A stretch of 13,459 nucleotides of DNA. Origin: Clostridiales bacterium. GTDB lineage: Bacteria > Bacillota > Clostridia > Oscillospirales > Acutalibacteraceae. The DNA lies in NCBI GenBank assembly GCA_019416395.1, contig DXXH01000050.1:1-13459 (forward strand), in the 5' to 3' direction. Position numbers and translations under genes: made by a program. How positions within the stretch are numbered: position 1 is the stretch's first letter; each line of letters opens with the position of its first letter. The notes beneath the pieces were generated by a model that was not told the origin of the DNA, made no database searches, and was given only the letters and a program-made list of their open reading frames with translations. This document shows positions 1 to 6,511 of this stretch, piece after piece.

Positions 1-100
1 GCACAATATCCCGGTGGCCACCAATATCGCCACGGCCGAGGTGTTGATCCACGGCCTGGAGCGGGGCGATTTGGATTGGCGGAATATTCTGCGGGATTGA
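1..100 (+). CDS. mgsA: Methylglyoxal synthase, C-terminal end (partial)
   Basis: Only the last 32 codons are inside the window (reading frame from base 2, TGA at 98-100). They contain HNIPVATNIATAEVLI, which matches the conserved NxPxATNxATA segment near the C terminus of methylglyoxal synthase. That enzyme converts dihydroxyacetone phosphate to methylglyoxal plus phosphate, a bypass of lower glycolysis in the cytoplasm. The short tail after the motif is normal for the family. No clear terminator follows, and a good promoter for the next operon begins only 9 bp downstream. The identification rests on this motif alone, because the catalytic part lies outside the window. Confidence 0.85.
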   Translation, partial: HNIPVATNIATAEVLIHGLERGDLDWRNILRD

Positions 101-108
101 TTTTTCTG

Positions 109-137
109 TTGCAAAAGCTGGGGGAAACCGTTATAAT
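109..137 (+). promoter_or_regulatory. Sigma-A promoter of the hisS-aspS operon
   Basis: A -35 box TTGCAA (109-114) and a perfect -10 box TATAAT (132-137) are separated by 17 bp. The predicted start is near 144, at the base of the T-box leader, which is where it should be. Confidence 0.75.
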
Positions 138-143
138 GAAAGC

Positions 144-374
144 CGTACGGCGATGACGCGAGATGAGTACTTCGGGAAGTCCGGCAGAGAATGGGGGCGC
201 TTTCGGGCGCTGGAAGCCCCCTGGGAACCTGAACGAGGGAAAGACGCCCGCCAGCTGTGAACAGGATAGGATAAGGAAAGCGCCTGGCGCTTTTGAATCA
301 GGGTGGCACCACGGAGAGACCTTCGTCCCTGGCACGGCCTTAGTTAGCCGCGTCCCGAGGACGGGGTCTTTTTT
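144..374 (+). ncRNA. T-box riboswitch (leader of hisS-aspS), probably tRNA-Asp responsive
   Basis: A T-box leader senses uncharged tRNA and switches between an antiterminator and a terminator. Seen here: the specifier-loop signature GATGAGTA near 162-169, and the T-box sequence AGGGTGGCACCACGG at 300-314. An antiterminator stem CAGGG (299-303) with CCCTG (327-331) can form. It competes with a terminator that uses the same C bases. The UGGN bulge reads UGGC (304-307), so it pairs with a tRNA whose discriminator base is G. tRNA-Asp has G73, whereas tRNA-His has C73. A GAC triplet (243-245) lies on the 3' side of stem I and is the likely Asp specifier. I folded stem I only by eye, so the specifier is less certain than the T-box itself. 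Confidence 0.9.
317..374 (+). terminator. T-box attenuator terminator
   Basis: AGACCTTCGTCC (317-328) pairs with GGACGGGGTCT (359-369) with one bulge and one wobble. Six T residues follow at 369-374. The 5' arm overlaps the 3' arm of the antiterminator (327-331), so the two folds are mutually exclusive. Confidence 0.85.
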
Positions 375-393
375 GTGGGCTTTTCCACCGTCT

Positions 394-506
394 CCGCCTC
401 GGCGGAAGGCGCGAACGCGAGCTTTCGCCCCACACAACGCCAGCAAAGCTGGCCGTCCAGGGCGCGACATAAAAGTTCTTTGCTTACTTTCTTTCAAGAA
501 AGTAAG
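394..506. repeat. Palindromic spacer between the T-box terminator and hisS
   Basis: This stretch has no gene but several short perfect palindromes: CCGCC/GGCGG with a 2-nt loop (394-405), GCCAGC/GCTGGC with a 3-nt loop (439-453), and an 11-bp arm pair CTTACTTTCTT/AAGAAAGTAAG with 2 nt between (483-506). The last ends just before the hisS ribosome binding site. They are not part of a T-box fold. The style resembles the larger hairpin array at 11828-11998, so they may be remnants of an intergenic repeat family. Copy number elsewhere in the genome cannot be judged from the window. Confidence 0.5.
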
Positions 507-523
507 GGAAAGGAGAAAAAAGA

Positions 524-1810
524 ATGGAATTGATCACAAAAGCCCCCAAAGGGACCGTGGACTTGGTCCCTGGGAAATCGGAAAAATGGCAGGTCATGGA
601 AGAAGTGTTCCGCAGCGAGGCGGAACTCAATGGATTTGGGGAAATCCGTACCCCTGTGTTTGAGCATACGGAACTGTTTCTCCGGGGTGTGGGCGATACC
701 ACCGACGTGGTGGAAAAGCAGATGTATACCTTTGAGGATAAGGGCGGCCGTTCCATCACCCTGCGCCCGGAAGGCACTGCCGGAGCTGTGCGGGCTATGC
801 TGGAAAACGGCCTGTATAACGCGGGTTACCCGGTAAAGCTCTATTACCTCACTTCCTGCTACCGGTACGAGAAGCCCCAAGCTGGACGGCTTCGGGAGCT
901 GCACCAGTTTGGCGTGGAAATGTTTGGCGCTGCCGAGCCTGTGGCCGACGCCCAGATCATCGCCTTGGCGTTGTCCGCGTTCCGGCGGCTGGGCCTGGAA
1001 GACGTGGGCCTGCAGATCAATTCCATTGGATGCCCTGAGTGCCGGAAAGAATACCACAAAGCGCTGAAAGAGTATTTCACTGCCCGGAAGGACGAGCTGT
1101 GCGATACCTGCCTGTCCCGCCTGGAGCGCAACCCCATGCGGATCCTGGACTGCAAGAGCCCGGAATGCCAGGCAGTGGCCAAGGACGCCCCCAAGATCAC
1201 CGATTACCTGTGCGACGACTGCCGGGCCCATTTCCAAAAGGTGCAGGATTACCTCACCGCCATGGGCGTGGAGTTTGAAGTGGATCCCGGCCTGGTCCGT
1301 GGCCTGGATTACTATACCCGTACCGTGTTTGAATTCCCCTCTAAGAGCTTGGGATTTGCCTTGGGCGGAGGCGGCCGGTACGACGGCCTGGTGGAAGAAA
1401 TGGGCGGAAAGCCCACCGCCGGGTTGGGCTTTGGCCTGGGCCTGGACCGGATCATGATGGCCTTGGAAGCCCAGAACACAGAATTCCCGGAGCCGGTGCG
1501 GTGTGAAGTGTACCTGGCTTCCATGGGAGAAGAAGCCCAGAAGAAGGCTTTCCTGCTCACCGATGAACTCCACCACTGCGGCGTGCCTGCCGATTGCGAC
1601 GTGTGCGGCCGGGGCTTGAAAGCCCAGATGAAGTACGCGGATAAGATCGGGGCCCAGTATACCATTGTGCTGGGGGATAACGAGCTGTCCGAGGGGAAAG
1701 CGGAGCTGAAAAACATGAAAACCGGGGAAAAGAAACCCATTTCCCTGGGCGAGGATTTCATCGACCAGTACATCACCTTGAGCACGGAAGGCGAAGACCT
1801 GGCGTTTTAA
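524..1810 (+). CDS. hisS: Histidyl-tRNA synthetase
   Basis: This 428-residue class II aminoacyl-tRNA synthetase charges tRNA-His with histidine in the cytoplasm, and its length is normal for bacterial HisRS. Class II motif 2 is visible as TSCYRYEKPQAGRLRELHQ. The two histidine-binding signatures are GLDYYTRTVFE and ALGGGGRYDGL, and motif 3 is GLGFGLGLDRI. A C-terminal anticodon-binding domain follows from roughly residue 325. The N terminus ITKAPKGTVDLVP is typical. The ATG at 524 has an AGGAG site (511-515) 8 nt upstream. It is the first gene of a two-gene operon with aspS behind the T-box, the usual Firmicutes arrangement. No active-site residue appears to be missing. Confidence 0.97.
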   Translation: MELITKAPKGTVDLVPGKSEKWQVMEEVFRSEAELNGFGEIRTPVFEHTELFLRGVGDTTDVVEKQMYTFEDKGGRSITLRPEGTAGAVRAMLENGLYNAGYPVKLYYLTSCYRYEKPQAGRLRELHQFGVEMFGAAEPVADAQIIALALSAFRRLGLEDVGLQINSIGCPECRKEYHKALKEYFTARKDELCDTCLSRLERNPMRILDCKSPECQAVAKDAPKITDYLCDDCRAHFQKVQDYLTAMGVEFEVDPGLVRGLDYYTRTVFEFPSKSLGFALGGGGRYDGLVEEMGGKPTAGLGFGLGLDRIMMALEAQNTEFPEPVRCEVYLASMGEEAQKKAFLLTDELHHCGVPADCDVCGRGLKAQMKYADKIGAQYTIVLGDNELSEGKAELKNMKTGEKKPISLGEDFIDQYITLSTEGEDLAF

Positions 1811-1840
1811 ATCGGGAAATTAGAGAAAGAGGGAAAAATC

Positions 1841-3652
1841 ATGGGAGAGACCCAGTTTGTGACAAAATACCGCACCCATACCTGCGGGGAACTGCGTATG
1901 GAGCATGTGGGCCAGACCGTCACTTTGGCGGGCTGGATGGAGAATCTCCGGGAAGTGGGAAGCAATTTCGGCTTCCTGGTTCTCCGGGATTTCTACGGCA
2001 CCACTCAGGTAGTGGTGGAAACCGAGGAAATGATGGAGCAGGTGAAGGCCTTAAATAAGGAAAGCACCATCGCTGTTACGGGACTGGTGCGGGAGCGCAC
2101 CAGCAAGAACCCCAAGCAGCCCACCGGCGATATTGAAGTGGCCCCCACGGAAATCCAGGTGCTGGGCCGCTGCCGGTACAACGAGCTGCCCTTCGAGGTG
2201 AACTATTCCAAGGACGCCGGCGAGGATGCCCGGTTGAAATACCGGTATCTGGACCTGCGCAATCCCCAGGTGAAGAAGAATATTGTCCTGCGCAGCCAGG
2301 TGGTGTCGGCACTGCGCCGGGCCATGGAAGACCAGGGCTTTATGGAAATCACCACCCCCATTCTCACCGCTTCATCCCCCGAAGGCGCCCGGGACTACCT
2401 GGTGCCTTCCCGGAAGCACCCTGGGAAGTTTTACGCCCTGCCCCAGGCGCCCCAGCAGTTCAAGCAGCTGCTGATGACTTCCGGCTTTGACAAATATTTC
2501 CAGATCGCCCCCTGCTTCCGGGACGAGGACGCCCGTGGGGACCGTTCCCCCGGCGAGTTCTACCAGCTGGACATGGAAATGGCCTTTGCCGGCCAGGAAG
2601 ACGTGTTCGCCGTGCTGGAGCAGGTGCTGCCCCCTATTTTTGCCAAATACGGTGCTTATAATATTGCTTCCCAAGCGCCCTTCCGCCGGATCCCCTATCT
2701 CCAGGCCATGGAAGAGTTCGGTTCCGACAAGCCGGACCTGCGGATCGACCTGCGTGTCAAGGACGTGACCGGGCTGTTGTCCGGCTGCGGGTTTGGACCC
2801 TTTGAAGGGGGAGCTCTCATCAAGGCCGTGCCGGTGTCGGGCTGCAAGCTGACCCGGAAAGCCATTGACAAGCTGTGCGCCGACGTGGAAGTGCAGGCAG
2901 GGCAGAAGCCCTATTGGTTCCGTCAGGACGACAAAGGGGAGATCGTGGGCGGTATCGCTAAGTTTATCAACGCCGATCCGGCCCTGGTGGAAAAAGTCAA
3001 GGCAGAGCTGGCTCTGGAAAACGATACCCTGGTGCTGCTGTGCGCCGGTACCAAAGCCCAGGTGTGGAAGACTTCCGGCGTGATGGTCAAGCTGGCCGGC
3101 GCCCAGTGCGAAGGCCATTTGGACCAGGAGCGGTACGAGTTCTGCTGGATTGTGGACTTCCCCATGTTTGAGATCGGGGAAGAGTCGGGCAAGCTGGAAT
3201 TCTGCCACAATCCCTTCTCCATGCCCTCTGGCGGGCTGGAAGCGCTGCTGAAAGCGGAGCGGGGGGAAATCGACCCCTTGACCATTTTGGCGGAGCAGTA
3301 CGACCTGGTGTGCAACGGCGTGGAGCTTTCTTCCGGCGCTGTGCGGAACCACGATCCGGAGATCATGGTGAAGGCCTTTGAGCTGGTAGGCCTGGGGGAA
3401 GAGGACGTAAAGGCCAAATTCCCCGCCATGTACAACGCGTTCTGCTATGGAGCGCCGCCCCATGCGGGAATCGCCCCTGGGGTGGACCGTATGGTTATGC
3501 TGCTGTGCGGGGAAAGCTCTATTCGGGAAGTGATCGCGTTCCCCATGAACAAGAGCGCCCAGGACCTGATGATGGACGCCCCGGCCCCGGTGGATCCCAG
3601 CCAGTTGGAAGAACTGAATATCGCTGTTGTGGAACATTCGGAAGAGCAGTAA
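1841..3652 (+). CDS. aspS: Aspartyl-tRNA synthetase
   Basis: This 603-residue bacterial-type class II AspRS charges tRNA-Asp with aspartate. Domains in order: an N-terminal OB-fold anticodon-binding domain (about 1-105, with CGELRMEHVGQTVTLAGW), the first part of the catalytic core with motif 2 FRDEDARGDRSPGEFYQLD, the bacterial GAD insertion (about 290-420), then the rest of the core with ELSSGAVRNHDPEIM and motif 3 GIAPGVDRMVMLL. The C terminus has the usual FPMNKSAQDLMMDAP. It starts 30 bp after hisS with only a weak purine-rich site (AGAGGGA) ahead of the ATG, so translation may lean on hisS. Both genes share the upstream T-box. Whether it is discriminating or also charges tRNA-Asn cannot be decided from the sequence alone, and no amidotransferase genes are nearby. 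Confidence 0.97.
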   Translation: MGETQFVTKYRTHTCGELRMEHVGQTVTLAGWMENLREVGSNFGFLVLRDFYGTTQVVVETEEMMEQVKALNKESTIAVTGLVRERTSKNPKQPTGDIEVAPTEIQVLGRCRYNELPFEVNYSKDAGEDARLKYRYLDLRNPQVKKNIVLRSQVVSALRRAMEDQGFMEITTPILTASSPEGARDYLVPSRKHPGKFYALPQAPQQFKQLLMTSGFDKYFQIAPCFRDEDARGDRSPGEFYQLDMEMAFAGQEDVFAVLEQVLPPIFAKYGAYNIASQAPFRRIPYLQAMEEFGSDKPDLRIDLRVKDVTGLLSGCGFGPFEGGALIKAVPVSGCKLTRKAIDKLCADVEVQAGQKPYWFRQDDKGEIVGGIAKFINADPALVEKVKAELALENDTLVLLCAGTKAQVWKTSGVMVKLAGAQCEGHLDQERYEFCWIVDFPMFEIGEESGKLEFCHNPFSMPSGGLEALLKAERGEIDPLTILAEQYDLVCNGVELSSGAVRNHDPEIMVKAFELVGLGEEDVKAKFPAMYNAFCYGAPPHAGIAPGVDRMVMLLCGESSIREVIAFPMNKSAQDLMMDAPAPVDPSQLEELNIAVVEHSEEQ

Positions 3653-3682
3653 GCCTCAACCGGGAGAATCCTTAGAAAAGCT

Positions 3683-3726
3683 TGCCCCCAGCCTTGACGT
3701 GAAACATGGCTGGGGGCATACATTTT
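3683..3726 (+). terminator. Terminator after aspS
   Basis: A perfect 11-bp stem TGCCCCCAGCC (3683-3693) / GGCTGGGGGCA (3708-3718) with a 14-nt loop lies 30 bp after the aspS stop. The downstream T tract is short and interrupted (TACATTTT), so termination may be incomplete. Confidence 0.75.
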
Positions 3727-3755
3727 GGGGTATAATCGGCTAATATTTATACATA

Positions 3756-3771
3756 ACACTATATCTAGTGT
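3756..3771. promoter_or_regulatory. NrdR box upstream of nrdD
   Basis: ACACTATATCTAGTGT matches the NrdR operator consensus (acaCwAtATaTwGtgt) at 15 of 16 positions. NrdR is the ATP/dATP-sensing repressor of ribonucleotide reductase genes, so the site fits the downstream gene exactly. NrdR boxes usually occur in pairs; I see no convincing second copy at the usual spacing. The box ends 18 bp before the -35 element. Confidence 0.8.
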
Positions 3772-3789
3772 TTTTATTGCCATTTCCTG

Positions 3790-3818
3790 TTGACAGATTG
3801 GGGTGTTTTGGATATAAT
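3790..3818 (+). promoter_or_regulatory. Perfect-consensus sigma-A promoter of nrdD
   Basis: TTGACA (3790-3795), a 17-bp spacer and TATAAT (3813-3818) match the sigma-70/sigma-A consensus at all 12 positions. Transcription should start near 3825, leaving a leader of about 100 nt before nrdD. Confidence 0.88.
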
Positions 3819-3825
3819 AAAAACT

Positions 3826-3854
3826 GTCCTCTCCCGGAAACGCCGGGGGAGGAC
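3826..3854 (+). promoter_or_regulatory. Hairpin at the 5' end of the nrdD mRNA
   Basis: GTCCTCTCCCGG (3826-3837) pairs with CCGGGGGAGGAC (3843-3854), 12 bp with one wobble and a 5-nt AAACG loop. It begins almost at the predicted transcription start and has no T tract, so it is not an intrinsic terminator. A second small palindrome, CTCCT/AGGAG, follows at 3859-3870. A role in mRNA protection or leader regulation is inference. Confidence 0.6.
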
Positions 3855-3925
3855 GCGGCTCCTGTAGGAGACCGATGCGGAGAAGTATTCGAGGAAAAAA
3901 GTAATCTGGAAAGAGGAACAATGCC

Positions 3926-6223
3926 ATGGTGAAAACGATTGTCAAGCGCAGCGGGGAAAAGGTTCCCTTTGACGCTTCCAAAATACGCGGTGCCATTTTC
4001 AAGGCCAATGTGCGCAACGCAACCGAGAAAATGAGCGATCAGCAGCTGGACCGGCTGACACAAGCGGTGGTAGCCCAGCTGGAGAAGATGAAGGACGTCC
4101 CCACCGTGGAGCAGATCCAGGACGTGGTGGAAGAAAAGCTCATCGCCGCGGACTATGCCAAGACGGCCAAGGCCTATATCTTGTACCGGGCCGAGCACCA
4201 GAAGCTCCGGGAGATGGACGACGAACTGGTGAAAATCTATTCCGCCCTGACCTTTGTTCCCGCCGAGGACGCGGATCTGAAGCGTGAAAACGCCAATATC
4301 AATGCGGACACGGCCATGGGGACCATGCTGAAATACGGTTCCGAGGGCGCCAAGAGTTTTTATGACAAATACGTGATCCCGCCGGAAATCGCCAAAGCTC
4401 ACGCGGACGGGGAGATCCACATTCACGACAAGGACTTTTACACCCTGACGGAAACCTGCTGCCAGATCAATTTGATCAAGCTGTTCCACAACGGGTTCTC
4501 CACAGGCCACGGATATCTCCGGGAGCCCAACGCCATTGCCAGCTATGCTGCGCTGGCCTGCATCGCCATTCAGGCCAACCAGAACGAGATGCACGGCGGC
4601 CAGAGCGTGCCCAACTTCGATTACGCTATGGCCCAGGGCGTGGACAAGACCTTCTCCAAGGAATACTTTACAGCGCTGATCCAGTACTTCCAGGTGACCA
4701 AAGGCATGCCCTTTGAGCAGGTCAAGGCCATGGTGGAGAACGTGAAGGAAAACCTGGGGGACCGGGTCAATATGGACCAGGCCCAGGAATATGAGGAAAA
4801 GCTGGCGGAGTACCTGCCCCGTCACCAGCGGGAGAACGGTTTTGAGGAGATCACTTCGGAAGAAACCCACAAAGCCGCCCAGTACGCCCAGGAAACTGCC
4901 TGGCGGGAGACGGACAAGGCCACCTACCAGGCGATGGAAGCCCTGGTGCACAACCTGAACACCATGAATTCCCGGGCAGGTGCCCAGGTGCCTTTCAGCT
5001 CTCTGAACTATGGCACCGACACTTCCGAGCAGGGCCGCATGGTGATCCGGAACCTGCTGCTGGCCACAGAAGCTGGCCTGGGCGATGGGGAAACCCCCAT
5101 TTTCCCGGTGCAGATCTTCAAGGTCAAAGAAGGCGTCAACTACAACGAAGGGGATCCCAACTACGATTTGTTCAAGCTGGCCATGCGGGTATCTGCCAAG
5201 CGGCTGTTCCCCAACTTCAGCTTTTTGGATGCCCCCTTCAACCTGCAATATTATAAACCCGGCGATTACGACACGGAAGTGGCCTATATGGGCTGCCGTA
5301 CCCGTGTGATGGGCAACGTGCACGACCCCAAGCGGGAAGTGACCTGCGGCCGGGGCAACCTGAGCTTTACGTCCATCAACCTGCCCCGGATCGGCATTGA
5401 GGCTCAGAAGGACGTGAAGAAGTTCTACGAGATTTTGGACCAGCGCATTGATCTGTGCATCGAGCAGCTCTTGCACCGGTTCAAGATCCAGTGCAGCAAA
5501 AAAGCGTATAACTATCCCTTCCTCATGGGACAGGGAGTTTGGATTGATTCGGAAAAGCTGGACCGCAACGACTCCGTAGCCGAGGTATTGAAGCACGGCA
5601 CCCTCTCCGTGGGCTTTATTGGCTTGGCGGAGACGCTGGTGGCCCTGACCGGTAAGCACCACGGCGAGAGTGAGGAAAGCTACAAGCTGGGCTATGAGAT
5701 CATTTCTCATATGCGCAAGCGCATGGACGATGAGTCCAAGAAGACGGGGCTGAACTTCACCCTGTTGGCCACTCCCGCCGAAGGCCTTTCCGGGCGCTTT
5801 ATCCGCATCGACCAGAAGAAGTATGGCAAGATCCCCGGCATCACTGACCGGGAGTATTACACCAACTCCTTCCATATTCCGGTGTACTATCCCATCAGCG
5901 CCTTTGAGAAGATCAAGAAAGAGGCGCCCTTCCACGCCCTGACCAATGCGGGCCACATCAGCTATGTGGAGCTGGACGGGGACGTGTGCAAGAACATTGA
6001 TGCGTTTGAAAGCGTGATCCGCTGCATGAAGGAAGCGGGGATCGGGTATGGTTCCGTGAACCACCCGGTGGACCGTGACCCGGTTTGCGGTTATAACGGC
6101 ATCATCGACGACGTGTGCCCCCGTTGCGGCCGCCATGCCGGAGAGGGCGTGCCTCTGGAGAAGCTCCAGGAGCTGCGGAAAAAATATCACGATGTGCCGG
6201 ACTATTCTTGTCTGATTCGGTAA
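3926..6223 (+). CDS. nrdD: Anaerobic (class III) ribonucleoside-triphosphate reductase, large chain lacking the glycyl-radical segment
   Basis: NrdD reduces ribonucleotides to deoxyribonucleotides without oxygen, using a glycyl radical made by NrdG. This 765-aa protein has an N-terminal ATP-cone (about residues 1-95, MVKTIVKRSGEKVPFDASKI), the TETCCQINL segment (Cys178/179), YMGCRTRVMG with the presumed active-site Cys457, and the tail HPVDRDPVCGYNG...CPRCGR (Cys721, 731, 734), which resembles the NrdD zinc site. It then ends with LEKLQELRKKYHDVPDYSC and never reaches the RxxxGYLVG glycyl-radical motif that closes ordinary NrdD. That motif is in the next small gene. The new tail is not a frameshifted copy of the missing segment. 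The ATG at 3926 has AAGAGG (3911-3916) 9 nt upstream; an ATG at 3921 stops after three codons. It is the first gene of the nrd cluster, controlled by an NrdR box and a consensus promoter. Confidence 0.95.
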   Translation: MVKTIVKRSGEKVPFDASKIRGAIFKANVRNATEKMSDQQLDRLTQAVVAQLEKMKDVPTVEQIQDVVEEKLIAADYAKTAKAYILYRAEHQKLREMDDELVKIYSALTFVPAEDADLKRENANINADTAMGTMLKYGSEGAKSFYDKYVIPPEIAKAHADGEIHIHDKDFYTLTETCCQINLIKLFHNGFSTGHGYLREPNAIASYAALACIAIQANQNEMHGGQSVPNFDYAMAQGVDKTFSKEYFTALIQYFQVTKGMPFEQVKAMVENVKENLGDRVNMDQAQEYEEKLAEYLPRHQRENGFEEITSEETHKAAQYAQETAWRETDKATYQAMEALVHNLNTMNSRAGAQVPFSSLNYGTDTSEQGRMVIRNLLLATEAGLGDGETPIFPVQIFKVKEGVNYNEGDPNYDLFKLAMRVSAKRLFPNFSFLDAPFNLQYYKPGDYDTEVAYMGCRTRVMGNVHDPKREVTCGRGNLSFTSINLPRIGIEAQKDVKKFYEILDQRIDLCIEQLLHRFKIQCSKKAYNYPFLMGQGVWIDSEKLDRNDSVAEVLKHGTLSVGFIGLAETLVALTGKHHGESEESYKLGYEIISHMRKRMDDESKKTGLNFTLLATPAEGLSGRFIRIDQKKYGKIPGITDREYYTNSFHIPVYYPISAFEKIKKEAPFHALTNAGHISYVELDGDVCKNIDAFESVIRCMKEAGIGYGSVNHPVDRDPVCGYNGIIDDVCPRCGRHAGEGVPLEKLQELRKKYHDVPDYSCLIR

Positions 6224-6238
6224 ACTGTCTCAGGCCTC

Positions 6239-6267
6239 TTGACGAAAAGGCCAGATTCTGATAAAAT
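6239..6267 (+). promoter_or_regulatory. Internal promoter for the glycyl-radical small gene
   Basis: TTGACG (6239-6244), a 17-bp spacer and TAAAAT (6262-6267), with an extended -10 TG at 6259-6260. Each hexamer matches consensus at 5 of 6 positions. It begins 16 bp after the nrdD stop, so the small gene can be transcribed separately from nrdD. The -35 lies inside a GGCCTCTT/AAAAGGCC hairpin (6233-6252). Confidence 0.7.
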
Positions 6268-6286
6268 AAGAACAATTCTTGATTTT
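6263..6286. promoter_or_regulatory. Dyad over the -10 and start site of the glycyl-radical gene
   Basis: AAAATAAGAA (6263-6272) and TTCTTGATTTT (6276-6286) form a 10-bp dyad with a 3-nt centre and one bulged G. It covers the -10 element and the predicted start (about 6274). Its position would suit a repressor operator, but it fits no operator consensus that I recognise and is not an NrdR box. It could be chance in AT-rich DNA. Confidence 0.4.
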
Positions 6287-6311
6287 GTAACGGTAAAAGG
6301 AGGATTTTACG

Positions 6312-6482
6312 ATGGCGAAGAATGTTGTGGAAAACAAGGAACAGATTTTGGTGGGCGAGGGCCGTGACTTCGAGCGGATCCGCCGTATTACCGGATATTT
6401 GGTAGGCACCATCGACCGCTGGAACAACGCCAAGCGTGCCGAGGAGCGGGATCGCGTAAAGCATACGCTGTCCAACCTGTAA
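6312..6482 (+). CDS. Stand-alone glycyl-radical domain of anaerobic ribonucleotide reductase (56 aa)
   Basis: This 56-residue protein is the piece missing from the end of the upstream NrdD. After a short charged N terminus (MAKNVVENKEQILVGEGR) it reads DFERIRRITGYLVGTIDR, then WNNAKRAEERDRVKH. This is the usual C-terminal end of clostridial NrdD, with Gly28 (ITGY) as the expected radical glycine. I infer that it docks into NrdD as a small radical-bearing subunit, is activated by NrdG, and could be replaced separately after oxygen cleavage, as GrcA/YfiD does for pyruvate formate-lyase. The ATG at 6312 follows AAAAGGAGGA, a much stronger ribosome binding site than that of nrdD, and the gene has its own promoter. 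This suggests supply at or above the level of NrdD. It starts 88 bp after the nrdD stop and ends 29 bp before surE. Confidence 0.9.
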   Translation: MAKNVVENKEQILVGEGRDFERIRRITGYLVGTIDRWNNAKRAEERDRVKHTLSNL

Positions 6483-6511
6483 GAGTCATTTGAAAAAAGG
6501 AGAGGATTCCT

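Noticed and set aside
163..663. A 166-codon plus-strand frame across the T-box and the start of hisS
   Set aside because: It lies on the T-box RNA and its terminator, has no ribosome binding site and overlaps hisS in another frame.
2372..3637. Long minus-strand frame opposite aspS (and similar ones opposite hisS and pckG)
   Set aside because: These are GC-driven shadow frames. The plus-strand genes carry all expected family motifs.
3731..3736. A second TATAAT as another nrdD promoter
   Set aside because: No acceptable -35 lies 16-18 bp upstream; the TTGACG at 3694 is 31 bp away and inside the terminator loop.
3740..6190. An 816-codon open frame on the minus strand covering nrdD
   Set aside because: It is the antisense shadow of nrdD. 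The encoded protein is rich in His, Val, Leu and Gly with no recognisable domain, and the plus strand has clear NrdD motifs.
6184..6312. A frameshift or sequencing error separating NrdD from its glycyl-radical end
   Set aside because: The gap has stops, its own promoter, a full AAAAGGAGGA site and a new N terminus, and the NrdD tail is not a frameshifted glycyl segment. A genuine split is more likely.
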